This document shows, one piece after another, positions 48,989 to 56,905 of a stretch of DNA of 64,000 nucleotides (the first letter of the stretch is position 1; each line of letters opens with the position of its first letter). Source of the stretch: Streptomyces sp. RKND-216 (GTDB lineage Bacteria; Actinomycetota; Actinomycetes; Streptomycetales; Streptomycetaceae); contig NZ_SSBQ01000002.1 in the NCBI RefSeq assembly GCF_004795255.1, positions 1,738,001-1,802,000 on the forward strand. The letters run 5' to 3'. The notes under the pieces were generated by a model. It saw only the letters and a list, made by a program, of their open reading frames with translations. It was not told where the DNA came from and ran no database searches. The translations under genes were made by a program, and so were the position numbers.

Positions 48989-51895
48989 GTGATGCGAGAC
49001 CAGGACGAGACGGCGGCCTACATGCGACGGGGGAACTGGCTTCGGGCGGAGCCACCGAGAGCCCAGCCACCGGAACGGCCGGCGCCCCTCGCCGACGGTT
49101 CTTCGCAGGACGGCGCACAGATGCGGGACGAGCACGGCAGCCCCGACGGCGCACCGGGCGACGGCGGCGGCCAGCATGGCGGCGGACGCGACGAGGACCG
49201 CCGCGACGCCGCCGCGCGCCCGGATCGCGAGCCGCACGACGACACCGGAACGACCCGGGCCCCGCAGGGCGGTGCCGCGTCCGCTGAGGGCGCCGGGCCG
49301 GCCGACGCGGCGCAGCGGGACAGCGGCATCGACGAGGACGTGCCACTGCTGCCCGCCCGCGTGCACCGCCCCTCCGACCTGCTGCGCCTGGGCCTGGGCG
49401 TGCTGGGCATCGTCGCGGTGCTGACGATCGCCGCGTTCGCGCACGGCACGACCAGTGGCCTGGAGAGCGACGTCGAGAAGGGCACCCAGCAGGCGCCGGC
49501 GCTGCTCATCAGCGTGACCGGGCTGGCGGCGAGCGTCGCGGTGCTGCTGGTGCCGGTGGCCTTCGCCATCGAGCGGCTGATCAAGCGGGACGGCCTGCGG
49601 ATCGCGGACGGCGTGCTGGCGGCCGTGTTGGCGCACGGTGTGTCGCTGGCCACCGACCTGTGGGTGACCCAGGCGGCACCGGGTTCCGTCGAGGACGCCC
49701 TCACCAAGCAACTCGGCGACGGCGTCGTCAGCACGCCGGTGCACAGCTACCTCGCCCCGGTGATCGCCTACATGACGGCCGTGGGCATGGCGCGGCGCCC
49801 GCGGTGGCGGGTGCTGCTGTGGGCGGTGCTGCTGCTGGACGCCTTCGCGGTGCTGATCGCGGGCTACTCCACCCCGTTCTCCCTCGCGGTCACCGTGCTC
49901 GTCGGCTGGAGCGTCGCCTACGGCACCCTGTACGCCGTCGGCTCCCCGAACGTCCGCCCGACCGCCCAGACGCTGCTCGCCGGCCTGCGCCGGGTCGGGT
50001 TCCGGCCGGAGGGAGCGGTGGGGATCGAGGAACCCGCCCCCGAGGGCGAGCACCCGGACCACGAGCGCGGCCGCCGCTACCGCGTGCGGCTGGAGGACGG
50101 CTCGTCCCTCGACGTCACCGTCGTGGACCGCGAGCAGCAGGCGCACGGCTACTTCTACCGGGTGTGGCGCCGCCTGGCGCTGCGCGGCCTCACCCAGCCG
50201 CGCAGCACGCAGTCGCTCCGGCAGGCGCTGGAGCAGGAGGCGCTCATCGCCTACGCCGCCATCGCGGCGGGGGCGAACGCGCCGCGGCTGATCGCCACGT
50301 CCGAGCTGGGCCCCGACGCGGTGATGCTGGTCTACGAGCACATCGACGGTCGCAGCATCGAGGCGTTGCCCGACGAGGAGGTCGACGACGGCCTGATGCG
50401 GGCGACCTGGCGGCAGGTGCAGGCGCTCCAGTCGCGGCGCATCGCGCACCGGCGGCTGATCGGCGAGTCGCTGCTGCTGGATCGTTCCGGCGCGGTGTTC
50501 CTCACCGACCTGCGAGGGGGCGAGATCGCCGCCGGAGACCTGGTGCTGCGCATGGACGTGGCCCAGCTGCTGACGACGTTCGGCCTGCGGGTCGGGGCGG
50601 AACGTTCGGTCGCCGCAGCGGTGGCCGTACTCGGGCCGGACGTGGTCGCGGACAGCCTGCCGCTGCTCCAGCCGATCGCGCTGAGCCGCAGCACCCGCAC
50701 CACCCTGCGCCGGCTCGCGAAGGAACGCGCGCAGCGGGAGCGGGAGGCGGTGCTGGAGGCCTCCCGGCTGCGCAAGGAGGCGCGGGAGGCCGCCGAGGAG
50801 ACGTACTCGATCGCGCACGACCGCAAGGCGCTGAAGGCGGAGAAGAACGCCGAGAAGAAGGCGCTGGACGAGGCCCTGGAGGAGGCGCGCGAGGAGGACC
50901 TGCTGGCGCAGATCCGCAGTCACGTGCTGCTGATCCGGCCGCAGGCTCCGGTGGAGCCGGCCCGGCTGGAGCGGATCAGACCGCGCACGTTGATCAGCTT
51001 CATCGCCGGTGCGCTCGCCGCGTACTTCCTCTTCAGCCAGCTCAGCCATGTGGAGATCGGCCAGGCCGTGGCCGGCGCCGACTACAGCTGGGTCGCTATC
51101 GCGCTGGGCTTCTCCGCACTGACCTACCTGGCGGCGGCGATCGCGCTGCTCGGCTTCGTACCGGAGAAGGTGCCGTTCCCGCGCACCGTGCTGGCGCAGA
51201 TCGCCGGATCGTTCGTGAAGCTGGTGGCACCGGCGGCGATCGGCGGCGTGGCCCTGAACACCCGGTTCCTCCAGAAGGCGGGCGTACGGCCGGGCCACGC
51301 GGTGGCCAGCGTGGGCGCCTCGCAGCTGTTCGGCCTGGGCGCGAACATCCTGCTGCTGCTCGCCTTCGGCTACCTGACCGGCACCGAGCACACGCCGACG
51401 CTGTCGCCGTCCCGCGCGGTGATCGCCGGACTGCTCGCCGCGGCCGTGCTGGTGCTGATCGTCACCGCGATCCCGGGACTGCGGAAGTTCGTCTCGGAGC
51501 GGCTGCGGTCGCTGTTCGCCGGGGTGGTGCCGCGCATGCTGGACGTGGTGCAGCGGCCGAAGCTGCTGCTCACCGGGGTGGGCGGCACGCTGCTGCTGCC
51601 GTTCGCGTTCCTGATGTGCCTGGATGCGTCGCTGCGCGCGTTCGGCTACGACGACATGAGTTACGCGACGCTCGCCGTGGTCTTCCTGGCGGGCAACGCG
51701 CTGGGCTCGGCGGCACCGACTCCGGGCGGTCTGGGGGCGGTCGAGGCCGCGCTGATCGCGGGGCTCATCACCTTCGGCGTGCCGAAGGAGATCGCGACGC
51801 CGGCGGTCCTGCTGTTCCGTCTGATGACGTTCTGGCTGCCGGTGCTGCCGGGCTGGCTGTCCTTCACCCAGCTCACCCGCAAGGGCGCGCTGTAG
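48989..51895 (+). CDS. LPG-synthase-like multipass membrane protein with internal kinase-like domain
   Basis: A 968-residue protein. Residues about 1-128 are acidic and low complexity. About 130-320 contain several membrane helices (LRLGLGVLGIVAVLTIAAFA onward). About 340-560 resemble an ABC1/aminoglycoside-kinase fold but are degenerate (HRRLIGESLLLD for the catalytic loop, LTDLRGGE for the DFG site). About 575-640 are a Lys/Glu/Arg-rich coiled coil. About 680-965 form the lysylphosphatidylglycerol-synthetase-type transmembrane (UPF0104) domain with NALGSAAPTPGGLGAVE. No aminoacyl-transfer domain is present. Role may be in envelope lipid flipping or sensing. GTG 48989 or ATG 48992 starts it; ribosome site weak. 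Confidence 0.8.
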   Translation: MMRDQDETAAYMRRGNWLRAEPPRAQPPERPAPLADGSSQDGAQMRDEHGSPDGAPGDGGGQHGGGRDEDRRDAAARPDREPHDDTGTTRAPQGGAASAEGAGPADAAQRDSGIDEDVPLLPARVHRPSDLLRLGLGVLGIVAVLTIAAFAHGTTSGLESDVEKGTQQAPALLISVTGLAASVAVLLVPVAFAIERLIKRDGLRIADGVLAAVLAHGVSLATDLWVTQAAPGSVEDALTKQLGDGVVSTPVHSYLAPVIAYMTAVGMARRPRWRVLLWAVLLLDAFAVLIAGYSTPFSLAVTVLVGWSVAYGTLYAVGSPNVRPTAQTLLAGLRRVGFRPEGAVGIEEPAPEGEHPDHERGRRYRVRLEDGSSLDVTVVDREQQAHGYFYRVWRRLALRGLTQPRSTQSLRQALEQEALIAYAAIAAGANAPRLIATSELGPDAVMLVYEHIDGRSIEALPDEEVDDGLMRATWRQVQALQSRRIAHRRLIGESLLLDRSGAVFLTDLRGGEIAAGDLVLRMDVAQLLTTFGLRVGAERSVAAAVAVLGPDVVADSLPLLQPIALSRSTRTTLRRLAKERAQREREAVLEASRLRKEAREAAEETYSIAHDRKALKAEKNAEKKALDEALEEAREEDLLAQIRSHVLLIRPQAPVEPARLERIRPRTLISFIAGALAAYFLFSQLSHVEIGQAVAGADYSWVAIALGFSALTYLAAAIALLGFVPEKVPFPRTVLAQIAGSFVKLVAPAAIGGVALNTRFLQKAGVRPGHAVASVGASQLFGLGANILLLLAFGYLTGTEHTPTLSPSRAVIAGLLAAAVLVLIVTAIPGLRKFVSERLRSLFAGVVPRMLDVVQRPKLLLTGVGGTLLLPFAFLMCLDASLRAFGYDDMSYATLAVVFLAGNALGSAAPTPGGLGAVEAALIAGLITFGVPKEIATPAVLLFRLMTFWLPVLPGWLSFTQLTRKGAL

Positions 51896-51915
51896 CGGCG
51901 GGCCGGACAGGCGAA

Positions 51916-51949
51916 CGCCGGGCGGCCCGCGTAGGGGGTCCGCCCGGCG
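51916..51949. terminator. Terminator between the LPG-type gene and moeZ
   Basis: A 10-bp stem CGCCGGGCGG / CCGCCCGGCG with a 14-base partly paired loop lies between two convergent genes. Confidence 0.75.
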
Positions 51950-51983
51950 CCGTTCTACTGCGCGGCCGATCTGCCGGTGCCGG

Positions 51984-53162
51984 TCAGTAGACGGGCTTGT
52001 CCGGCTCGATCTGGTTGACCCAGCCGATGACGCCGCCGCCGACGTGCACGGCGTCGGAGAAACCGGCGCTCTGCAGCACGGCCAGGACCTCCGCGGAGCG
52101 CACACCCGTCTTGCAGTGCAGGACGATCCGCTTGTCCTGCGGCATCTCGCCGAGCGCGTTGCCCATCAGGAACTCGTTCTTCGGGATCAGCTTGGCGCCG
52201 GGGATGGAGACGATCTCGTACTCGTTCGGCTCGCGGACGTCGATGATCTCGAGGTTCTCCCCGTCGTCGATCCACTCCTTGAGCTGCTTCGGGGTGATCG
52301 TCGCACCAGCGGCGGCCTGCTGGGCCTCGTCGGAGACGGCGCCGCAGAACGCCTCGTAGTCGATCAGTTCGGTGACCGTCGCGTTCGGGCCGCAGACGGC
52401 GCAGTCCGGGTCCTTGCGGACCTTGACCTGGCGGTAGGTCATCTCCAGGGCGTCGTAGATCATCAGCCGGCCGACCAGCGGGTCGCCGATACCGGCGAGC
52501 AGCTTGATGGCCTCGTTGACCTGGATGGAGCCGATCGACGCGCACAGCACGCCGAGCACGCCGCCCTCGGCGCAGCTGGGCACCATGCCCGGCGGCGGGG
52601 GCTCGGGGTAGAGGCAGCGGTAGCACGGGCCGTGCGCGCTCCAGAACACCGACGCCTGGCCGTCGAAGCGGTAGATCGAGCCCCACACGTACGGCTTGTT
52701 CAGCAGCACGCAGGCGTCGTTGACCAGGTAGCGGGTGGCGAAGTTGTCCGTGCCGTCCACGATCAGGTCGTAGTCGGCGAAGATCTCCTTGACGTTCGAG
52801 GAGTCCAGGCGCTCCTCGTGGATGTTCACCTTGGTGTGCGGGTTGATGCCCAGCACGGTGTCCTTGGCGGACTCGGCCTTGGGACGGCCGATGTCGGCCT
52901 GGCTGTGGATGATCTGGCGCTGCAGGTTCGACTCGTCGACCTCGTCGAACTCGACGATGCCGAGCGTGCCGACGCCCGCCGCGGCGAGGTACATCAGCGC
53001 GGGCGAGCCCAGGCCGCCCGCACCGACGCACAGGACCCGGGCGTTCTTGAGCCGCTTCTGACCTTCCATCCCGACGTCCGGGATGATCAGATGACGGGAG
53101 TACCGGCGGACCTCGTCGACGGTGAGCTCGGCAGCCGGCTCGACCAGTGGTGGCAGCGACAC
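51984..53162 (-). CDS. moeZ: Adenylyltransferase/sulfurtransferase MoeZ
   Basis: A 392-residue E1-like enzyme fused to a rhodanese. The adenylation domain has VLCVGAGGLGSPAL, VDESNLQRQIIHSQ (Arg/Gln finger) and two Cys pairs (CYRCLYPEP and CAVCGP). The C-terminal rhodanese has active Cys in VLHCKTGVRSA. MoeZ adenylates and thiocarboxylates small carrier proteins such as MoaD and CysO/ThiS-type carriers, linking it to moaE here and to thiamine, cysteine or secondary-metabolite sulfur supply. The start is GTG 53162 with GAGGT upstream. It lies 96 bases after the spherulin-4-like gene. Confidence 0.94.
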   Translation of the reverse strand: MSLPPLVEPAAELTVDEVRRYSRHLIIPDVGMEGQKRLKNARVLCVGAGGLGSPALMYLAAAGVGTLGIVEFDEVDESNLQRQIIHSQADIGRPKAESAKDTVLGINPHTKVNIHEERLDSSNVKEIFADYDLIVDGTDNFATRYLVNDACVLLNKPYVWGSIYRFDGQASVFWSAHGPCYRCLYPEPPPPGMVPSCAEGGVLGVLCASIGSIQVNEAIKLLAGIGDPLVGRLMIYDALEMTYRQVKVRKDPDCAVCGPNATVTELIDYEAFCGAVSDEAQQAAAGATITPKQLKEWIDDGENLEIIDVREPNEYEIVSIPGAKLIPKNEFLMGNALGEMPQDKRIVLHCKTGVRSAEVLAVLQSAGFSDAVHVGGGVIGWVNQIEPDKPVY

Positions 53163-53258
53163 GAAGACCTCAGCAAAGGTGGTCGGTGGATGGTGACCGC
53201 CCGGGCGCCGGGCGCCGGACGGACGTTCGTTCCTCCCGTAACACTGCCACGCGCTGTC

Positions 53259-54014
53259 TCATTCCGAGACACCCGTACCGAGGCGCGAGACGATCTCGTC
53301 CCAGTAGCCGGGCAGCGACTCCCAGGGGCTGACGCCGCCACCGGTGCCGCGGTCGGTGAAGTAGACGGTGCCTGCGCCCTGCCAGCGGGCGATGCGCAGC
53401 GCCTCCTCCAGATGCGTGCCAGGCACGCCGTGCACCAGGTGGCAGAAGCGCTCCGGCGGATGGTCCGCCGTCCACTCCGCGACCTGCGACCAGCGGTAGT
53501 CCGGCCAGCCGCCCTCGAAGGTGACGAGCTGGTCCGCGAGCTTGGCGTACCCGGGGTAGGGGTGCGTGCCGTGGCCGAGGACCAGGAGCCCGCCGTCGCT
53601 GAGGGCCCGCAGCGTGCGGGTGGTGCGGCGGGTCTCGTGCAGATGGGCGGGGTCGGACGGGCAGCGCGCGAGGTAGAAGCCGCTGACGCCGTACCAGTCC
53701 AGGAAGCGGCGCGCGTCCGCGACCAGCTCGGCGAACGGCCGGAACCCCTGCCGCAGCTCCAGGTGGCCGAGCACCGGCGTGCCGGCCTCACGCAGCCGTG
53801 CCGCCGCGGCCAGGCAGTACGGGTCCGGGCGGGCGCCGGGTCCGCGGCCCACGTTCAGCACCGCCCAGTGCAGCGGCGGCGCCTCGGCACGGGCCGGCTC
53901 CCGCCACTCGCGCGGCGCCAGCATCGGATGGGCCCAGCCGGGCGCGGCGAGGCCGATGCGGGCCGCCGGGGCCCCGGTCGCGGCGGGCACTCCCGGAGTG
54001 GTCAGATGCGGCAT
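53259..54014 (-). CDS. Spherulin-4-like (GH135/PelA-hydrolase-related) protein lacking the expected acidic pair
   Basis: A 251-residue TIM-barrel-type protein of the spherulation-specific family 4, whose relatives cleave galactosamine-containing polymers. Recognisable parts are LHWAVLNVGRGPGARPDP, GTPVLGHLELRQGF, DWYGVSGFYLARCPSD, VLGHGTHPYPGY and DQLVTFEGGW. The position where active members have Asp-Glu after GxFLD is Ala116-Arg117 (YLAR), so catalysis is doubtful. No signal peptide is evident. ATG 54014 has GGAGG upstream and overlaps the epimerase gene by 13 bases. It is the last gene of the pelF-like operon. Confidence 0.7.
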   Translation of the reverse strand: MPHLTTPGVPAATGAPAARIGLAAPGWAHPMLAPREWREPARAEAPPLHWAVLNVGRGPGARPDPYCLAAAARLREAGTPVLGHLELRQGFRPFAELVADARRFLDWYGVSGFYLARCPSDPAHLHETRRTTRTLRALSDGGLLVLGHGTHPYPGYAKLADQLVTFEGGWPDYRWSQVAEWTADHPPERFCHLVHGVPGTHLEEALRIARWQGAGTVYFTDRGTGGGVSPWESLPGYWDEIVSRLGTGVSE

Positions 54015-54925
54015 GCCGCCTCCATCCAGATGTCGGCGAGCGACTCCTCCAGCCCGATGCGGGGCCGCCAGCCGAGCCGGTCGCGGGCCGTGCGGACGTC
54101 GGCCTGCTGCCACAGCCCGCAGCCGTCGGGATAGGGGAAGGCGGCCGGCGCGCCGTTCGGGCCGGGCACCGTCGGTTCCAGGTCGTGCACGGCGCCGGCG
54201 TAGCCGGCGACCCGCGCCAGCACGGACACGGCGTCCCGCATCCGCACCGCGCGCCCCGTGCCGATGTTGACCACGCCCTGTGCAGCGGACAGCGAGGCGG
54301 CGTGCACGGCACGGGCCACGTCCCGGACGTCGACGAAGTCGCGCTGCACGGCCAGACCGGGCAGCTTGAGCTCGCTGTCGCCCTGCTGCAGGGCGCGGCG
54401 CATGCCCTCGGCGAGCCGCCCGAGCGGCGAACCGGCCGGCGTGCCCGGCCCGGCCGGGGAGAACACCCGCAACACCACGGCGTCCAGGCCGGAGCCCAGC
54501 ACCAGCTCGGTGGCGGCCAGCTTGCTCACCCCGTACGGGCCGCCGGGGCGCGGCAGCGCGTCCTCGCCCGTGGAGCTGCCGGGCTGTGCCGGGCCGTACT
54601 CGGCGGCGCAGCCGATGTGCACCAGCCGGGCACTGCAACTGCTGCGGCGCAGCGCCTCGCACACGGTGGCGGCGCCGACGGTGTTGTGCCGGGTCAGCTC
54701 CCGTGCGCCGCCACGCACGGCGCCGGCGCAGTTGATGACGACGCCGGGGTGGACGGCGTCGAGGAAGCGGGTGAGCGCTCCCGGGCTTCCGGAGGACAGG
54801 TCGAAGCGCACGTCCGCTTCGTCGCCCCGGCCCAGCGCCGTCAGCTGCACGGCGGGGTCCGCGAGCAGCCGGTCGGCGACGTAGCGCCCGAGGTAGCCGT
54901 GCGCACCGATCAGCAGCACTCTCAT
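54002..54925 (-). CDS. Extended SDR-family nucleotide-sugar epimerase-like protein
   Basis: A 307-residue SDR enzyme with MRVLLIGAHGYLGRYVAD (NAD motif), VHIGCAAEYG, the catalytic YGVSKLAATE (YxxxK), and C-terminal substrate region. ATG 54925 has GAGGAGG upstream. Its position between a PelF-type glycosyltransferase and a spherulin-4-like protein suggests UDP-sugar C4 epimerization, as by PelX making UDP-GalNAc, but the substrate cannot be read from sequence. A 17-codon ORF overlaps its start codon. Confidence 0.8.
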   Translation of the reverse strand: MRVLLIGAHGYLGRYVADRLLADPAVQLTALGRGDEADVRFDLSSGSPGALTRFLDAVHPGVVINCAGAVRGGARELTRHNTVGAATVCEALRRSSCSARLVHIGCAAEYGPAQPGSSTGEDALPRPGGPYGVSKLAATELVLGSGLDAVVLRVFSPAGPGTPAGSPLGRLAEGMRRALQQGDSELKLPGLAVQRDFVDVRDVARAVHAASLSAAQGVVNIGTGRAVRMRDAVSVLARVAGYAGAVHDLEPTVPGPNGAPAAFPYPDGCGLWQQADVRTARDRLGWRPRIGLEESLADIWMEAACRI

Positions 54926-54975
54926 CGTGCGGCCTCCTCGTGGCGGGTCGTTCCGGGGGACTCGGATGCGGTCAT
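54922..54975 (-). CDS. Short ORF (17 residues) translationally coupled to the epimerase gene
   Basis: ATG 54975 has AGGAG eight bases upstream and reads MTASESPGTTRHEEAAR before a TGA that overlaps the epimerase ATG (ATGA). The epimerase's own ribosome site lies within the ORF. It could be a coupled leader that sets epimerase expression or simply a chance ORF. No homologue is known to me. Confidence 0.4.
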   Translation of the reverse strand: MTASESPGTTRHEEAAR

Positions 54976-55057
54976 CGGTGGTGCTCCTGTCGGTGTCGTG
55001 CACGTGCGTGCGCAGTGGGGTGGTCGGGAGGGCCGCCGGAGGCGGAGCGGACGGCGG

Positions 55058-56905
55058 TCACCGGGCCTGCCGGGCGAGGCGGTCGCCGGGCGGATCCGGC
55101 TCCACGCCCGTCGGAGCCGGGCCCGGCGCAGGCCCCTGACGGGGGAGGCGGCCGGACGCCTCCCCCGCGGCGGGCCGCTGGTGCGCGGACGCGCCGGTCA
55201 GGGCACGCAGCCCGTACGCCAGCAGCGCCAGGGCCGCCAGCGCGCAGGCGGCCGCCGGAACGACGGTCGGGCCGTACGCCGCGACGGCCTGCTCCACCGG
55301 CCGTCCGACCGCCGCCGCGCCGGGCAGCCGGGCCGCCAGCACGGTGCCCAGCGCGGCGGCGATCAGCAGGCAGGCGGCGGCCAGCCCGCCCGAAGCGGCG
55401 CGGGGGAAACCGTGGCGGCTCAGCAGCAGCGCCACGAACAGCAGCACGCCGAGCGCCGCCGTCGCCGCGTGGGTGGCGTGCGGGGCCGCCGCGCCGCGCA
55501 CCAGCAGGTGAGCGGCGGCCTGCACGGCCGACAGTGCGACGGCGAAGAGGCCGACGGTCAGCAGCAGCAACGGCCGTACGCCCGCGGCGAAGTCGCCGAG
55601 GCTGCGGCTGCCCGCCAGCCTCCGCCGGGCCCGCGCCGCGAACAGGTGCGCGGACCAGGCCGCCGGCGCGACGCCGAACGCCAGTGCCAGGGGAACGCAC
55701 AGACACGCGAGCGCCGGCAGAAGACGCCCGACGCCCGCTCCGCCCGCGATCAGCTCGGTGAGCAGCCAGTCGCCGTACAGCACGTAGCCGAGCAGCCAGC
55801 AGGCCCACAGTGCGGCGGTGCGCGTTCGTGCCACGCCGCGCAGCGACAGCCGTACGGCGGCGAGCACCGCGAGTCCGCCGAGCGTCCCCACGGCGGGCCG
55901 GGCGTACGGCGGCTCCAGCGGCACGTAGGTCAGCCCCACGACGGTGGCGGCGCAGAGCACACCGGGCAGCAGGTGACTGAGCCCGCGGCCCGCGGCCCGG
56001 ACCCGGCGCGGCTTCTGCGGCCCGGATCCGTCGGCCGACGGATCCGCGACGGCCCCGTCCTCGGCGCGGGGCACCCGGACGTACAGCTCCTCGGCGAGGG
56101 AGAACACGTCGCGGTGCCGGTAGCGGGCGGCGGTGCGGTCGGTGATGCCGTGCGCCTCCAGTCCGGCGGCGATCTCCAGCGGGTCGACGGCCCGCTCGCA
56201 CAGGGCCCGGTGGCGGTGCATCAGCTCCCGCACGGGGTCCGCCGAGACCCCCCGCCGCCCGCCGTCCGCGCGGGACGTCCTGCTGCCGGCCGGTGCTGCC
56301 GCGTCGGCGTCCGGGGCGGGCGCCCGGCGCCCCGTGACCCGTACGCCGGGCGCGGGCCCTCCCGGATGCGGGGGCGAGGGGTCGTCCCGGGTGGCCCGGG
56401 GGGCGTCGGCGGCGGACCGGGGGGCGTCGGGCTCGGCCGGCTGGGTGGGCCCGAAGGAGCCGGTGTGGAGGCGGGTTTCGGGGGCGGGCGGCGCGGGGCT
56501 GGGGGCCCGGGTGGGTGTCGCGGCCGCACGACGACGTGGCGGCGGGCCGTCCAGGGCGTGCAGCGGCCCCGTGGGCGGTTCGGCGAGCGGCACGCCCTCC
56601 GCGTCCAGCGCGGCCGACGCGGGATGCCCGGCCTCCGGCCACACCACCTGGGCTCCCGATCCCGAAGTGGCCCCCGCACCCGGCGCGGAGCGCCACGAGT
56701 CGAGGGGCTCGGGGCCGGATTCGGCGGGCGGACCGTCGGCGTCGTCGACCAGGGTCCACGAACGGGTGTCCCACGCCCCCGGATTGACGGGGGCGACGGT
56801 CTCGGCGGGCTCGGCCTGCCCGGACGGGCCGGCGGGCCTCCGGTCGGGCCCGGACGGCGGAGGCGTGCCCTCCGGGGCGCGCCGGTGCGGATGGCGGGAC
56901 GTCAT
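55058..56905 (-). CDS. Multipass membrane protein of the pelF-like operon
   Basis: A 615-residue protein with a Pro/Arg/Ala-rich cytoplasmic N-terminus (about 1-230), a conserved helical segment (ELMHRHRALCERAVDPLEIA, then HGITDRTAARYRHRDVFSLA) and about eight to ten membrane helices in residues 290-585. I do not recognise a transporter or polymerase motif. ATG 56905 has AGGAGG upstream and overlaps the glycosyltransferase stop (ATGA). By position it would be the export or polymerisation component, comparable in place to PelG, but without demonstrable similarity. Confidence 0.72.
   Translation of the reverse strand: MTSRHPHRRAPEGTPPPSGPDRRPAGPSGQAEPAETVAPVNPGAWDTRSWTLVDDADGPPAESGPEPLDSWRSAPGAGATSGSGAQVVWPEAGHPASAALDAEGVPLAEPPTGPLHALDGPPPRRRAAATPTRAPSPAPPAPETRLHTGSFGPTQPAEPDAPRSAADAPRATRDDPSPPHPGGPAPGVRVTGRRAPAPDADAAAPAGSRTSRADGGRRGVSADPVRELMHRHRALCERAVDPLEIAAGLEAHGITDRTAARYRHRDVFSLAEELYVRVPRAEDGAVADPSADGSGPQKPRRVRAAGRGLSHLLPGVLCAATVVGLTYVPLEPPYARPAVGTLGGLAVLAAVRLSLRGVARTRTAALWACWLLGYVLYGDWLLTELIAGGAGVGRLLPALACLCVPLALAFGVAPAAWSAHLFAARARRRLAGSRSLGDFAAGVRPLLLLTVGLFAVALSAVQAAAHLLVRGAAAPHATHAATAALGVLLFVALLLSRHGFPRAASGGLAAACLLIAAALGTVLAARLPGAAAVGRPVEQAVAAYGPTVVPAAACALAALALLAYGLRALTGASAHQRPAAGEASGRLPRQGPAPGPAPTGVEPDPPGDRLARQAR

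Noticed and set aside
41406..48992. A 2528-codon open frame on the plus strand
   Set aside because: It is antisense to adnB and adnA, has no protein motifs and a Val/Gly/Arg-rich composition; long antisense frames are normal at this GC content.
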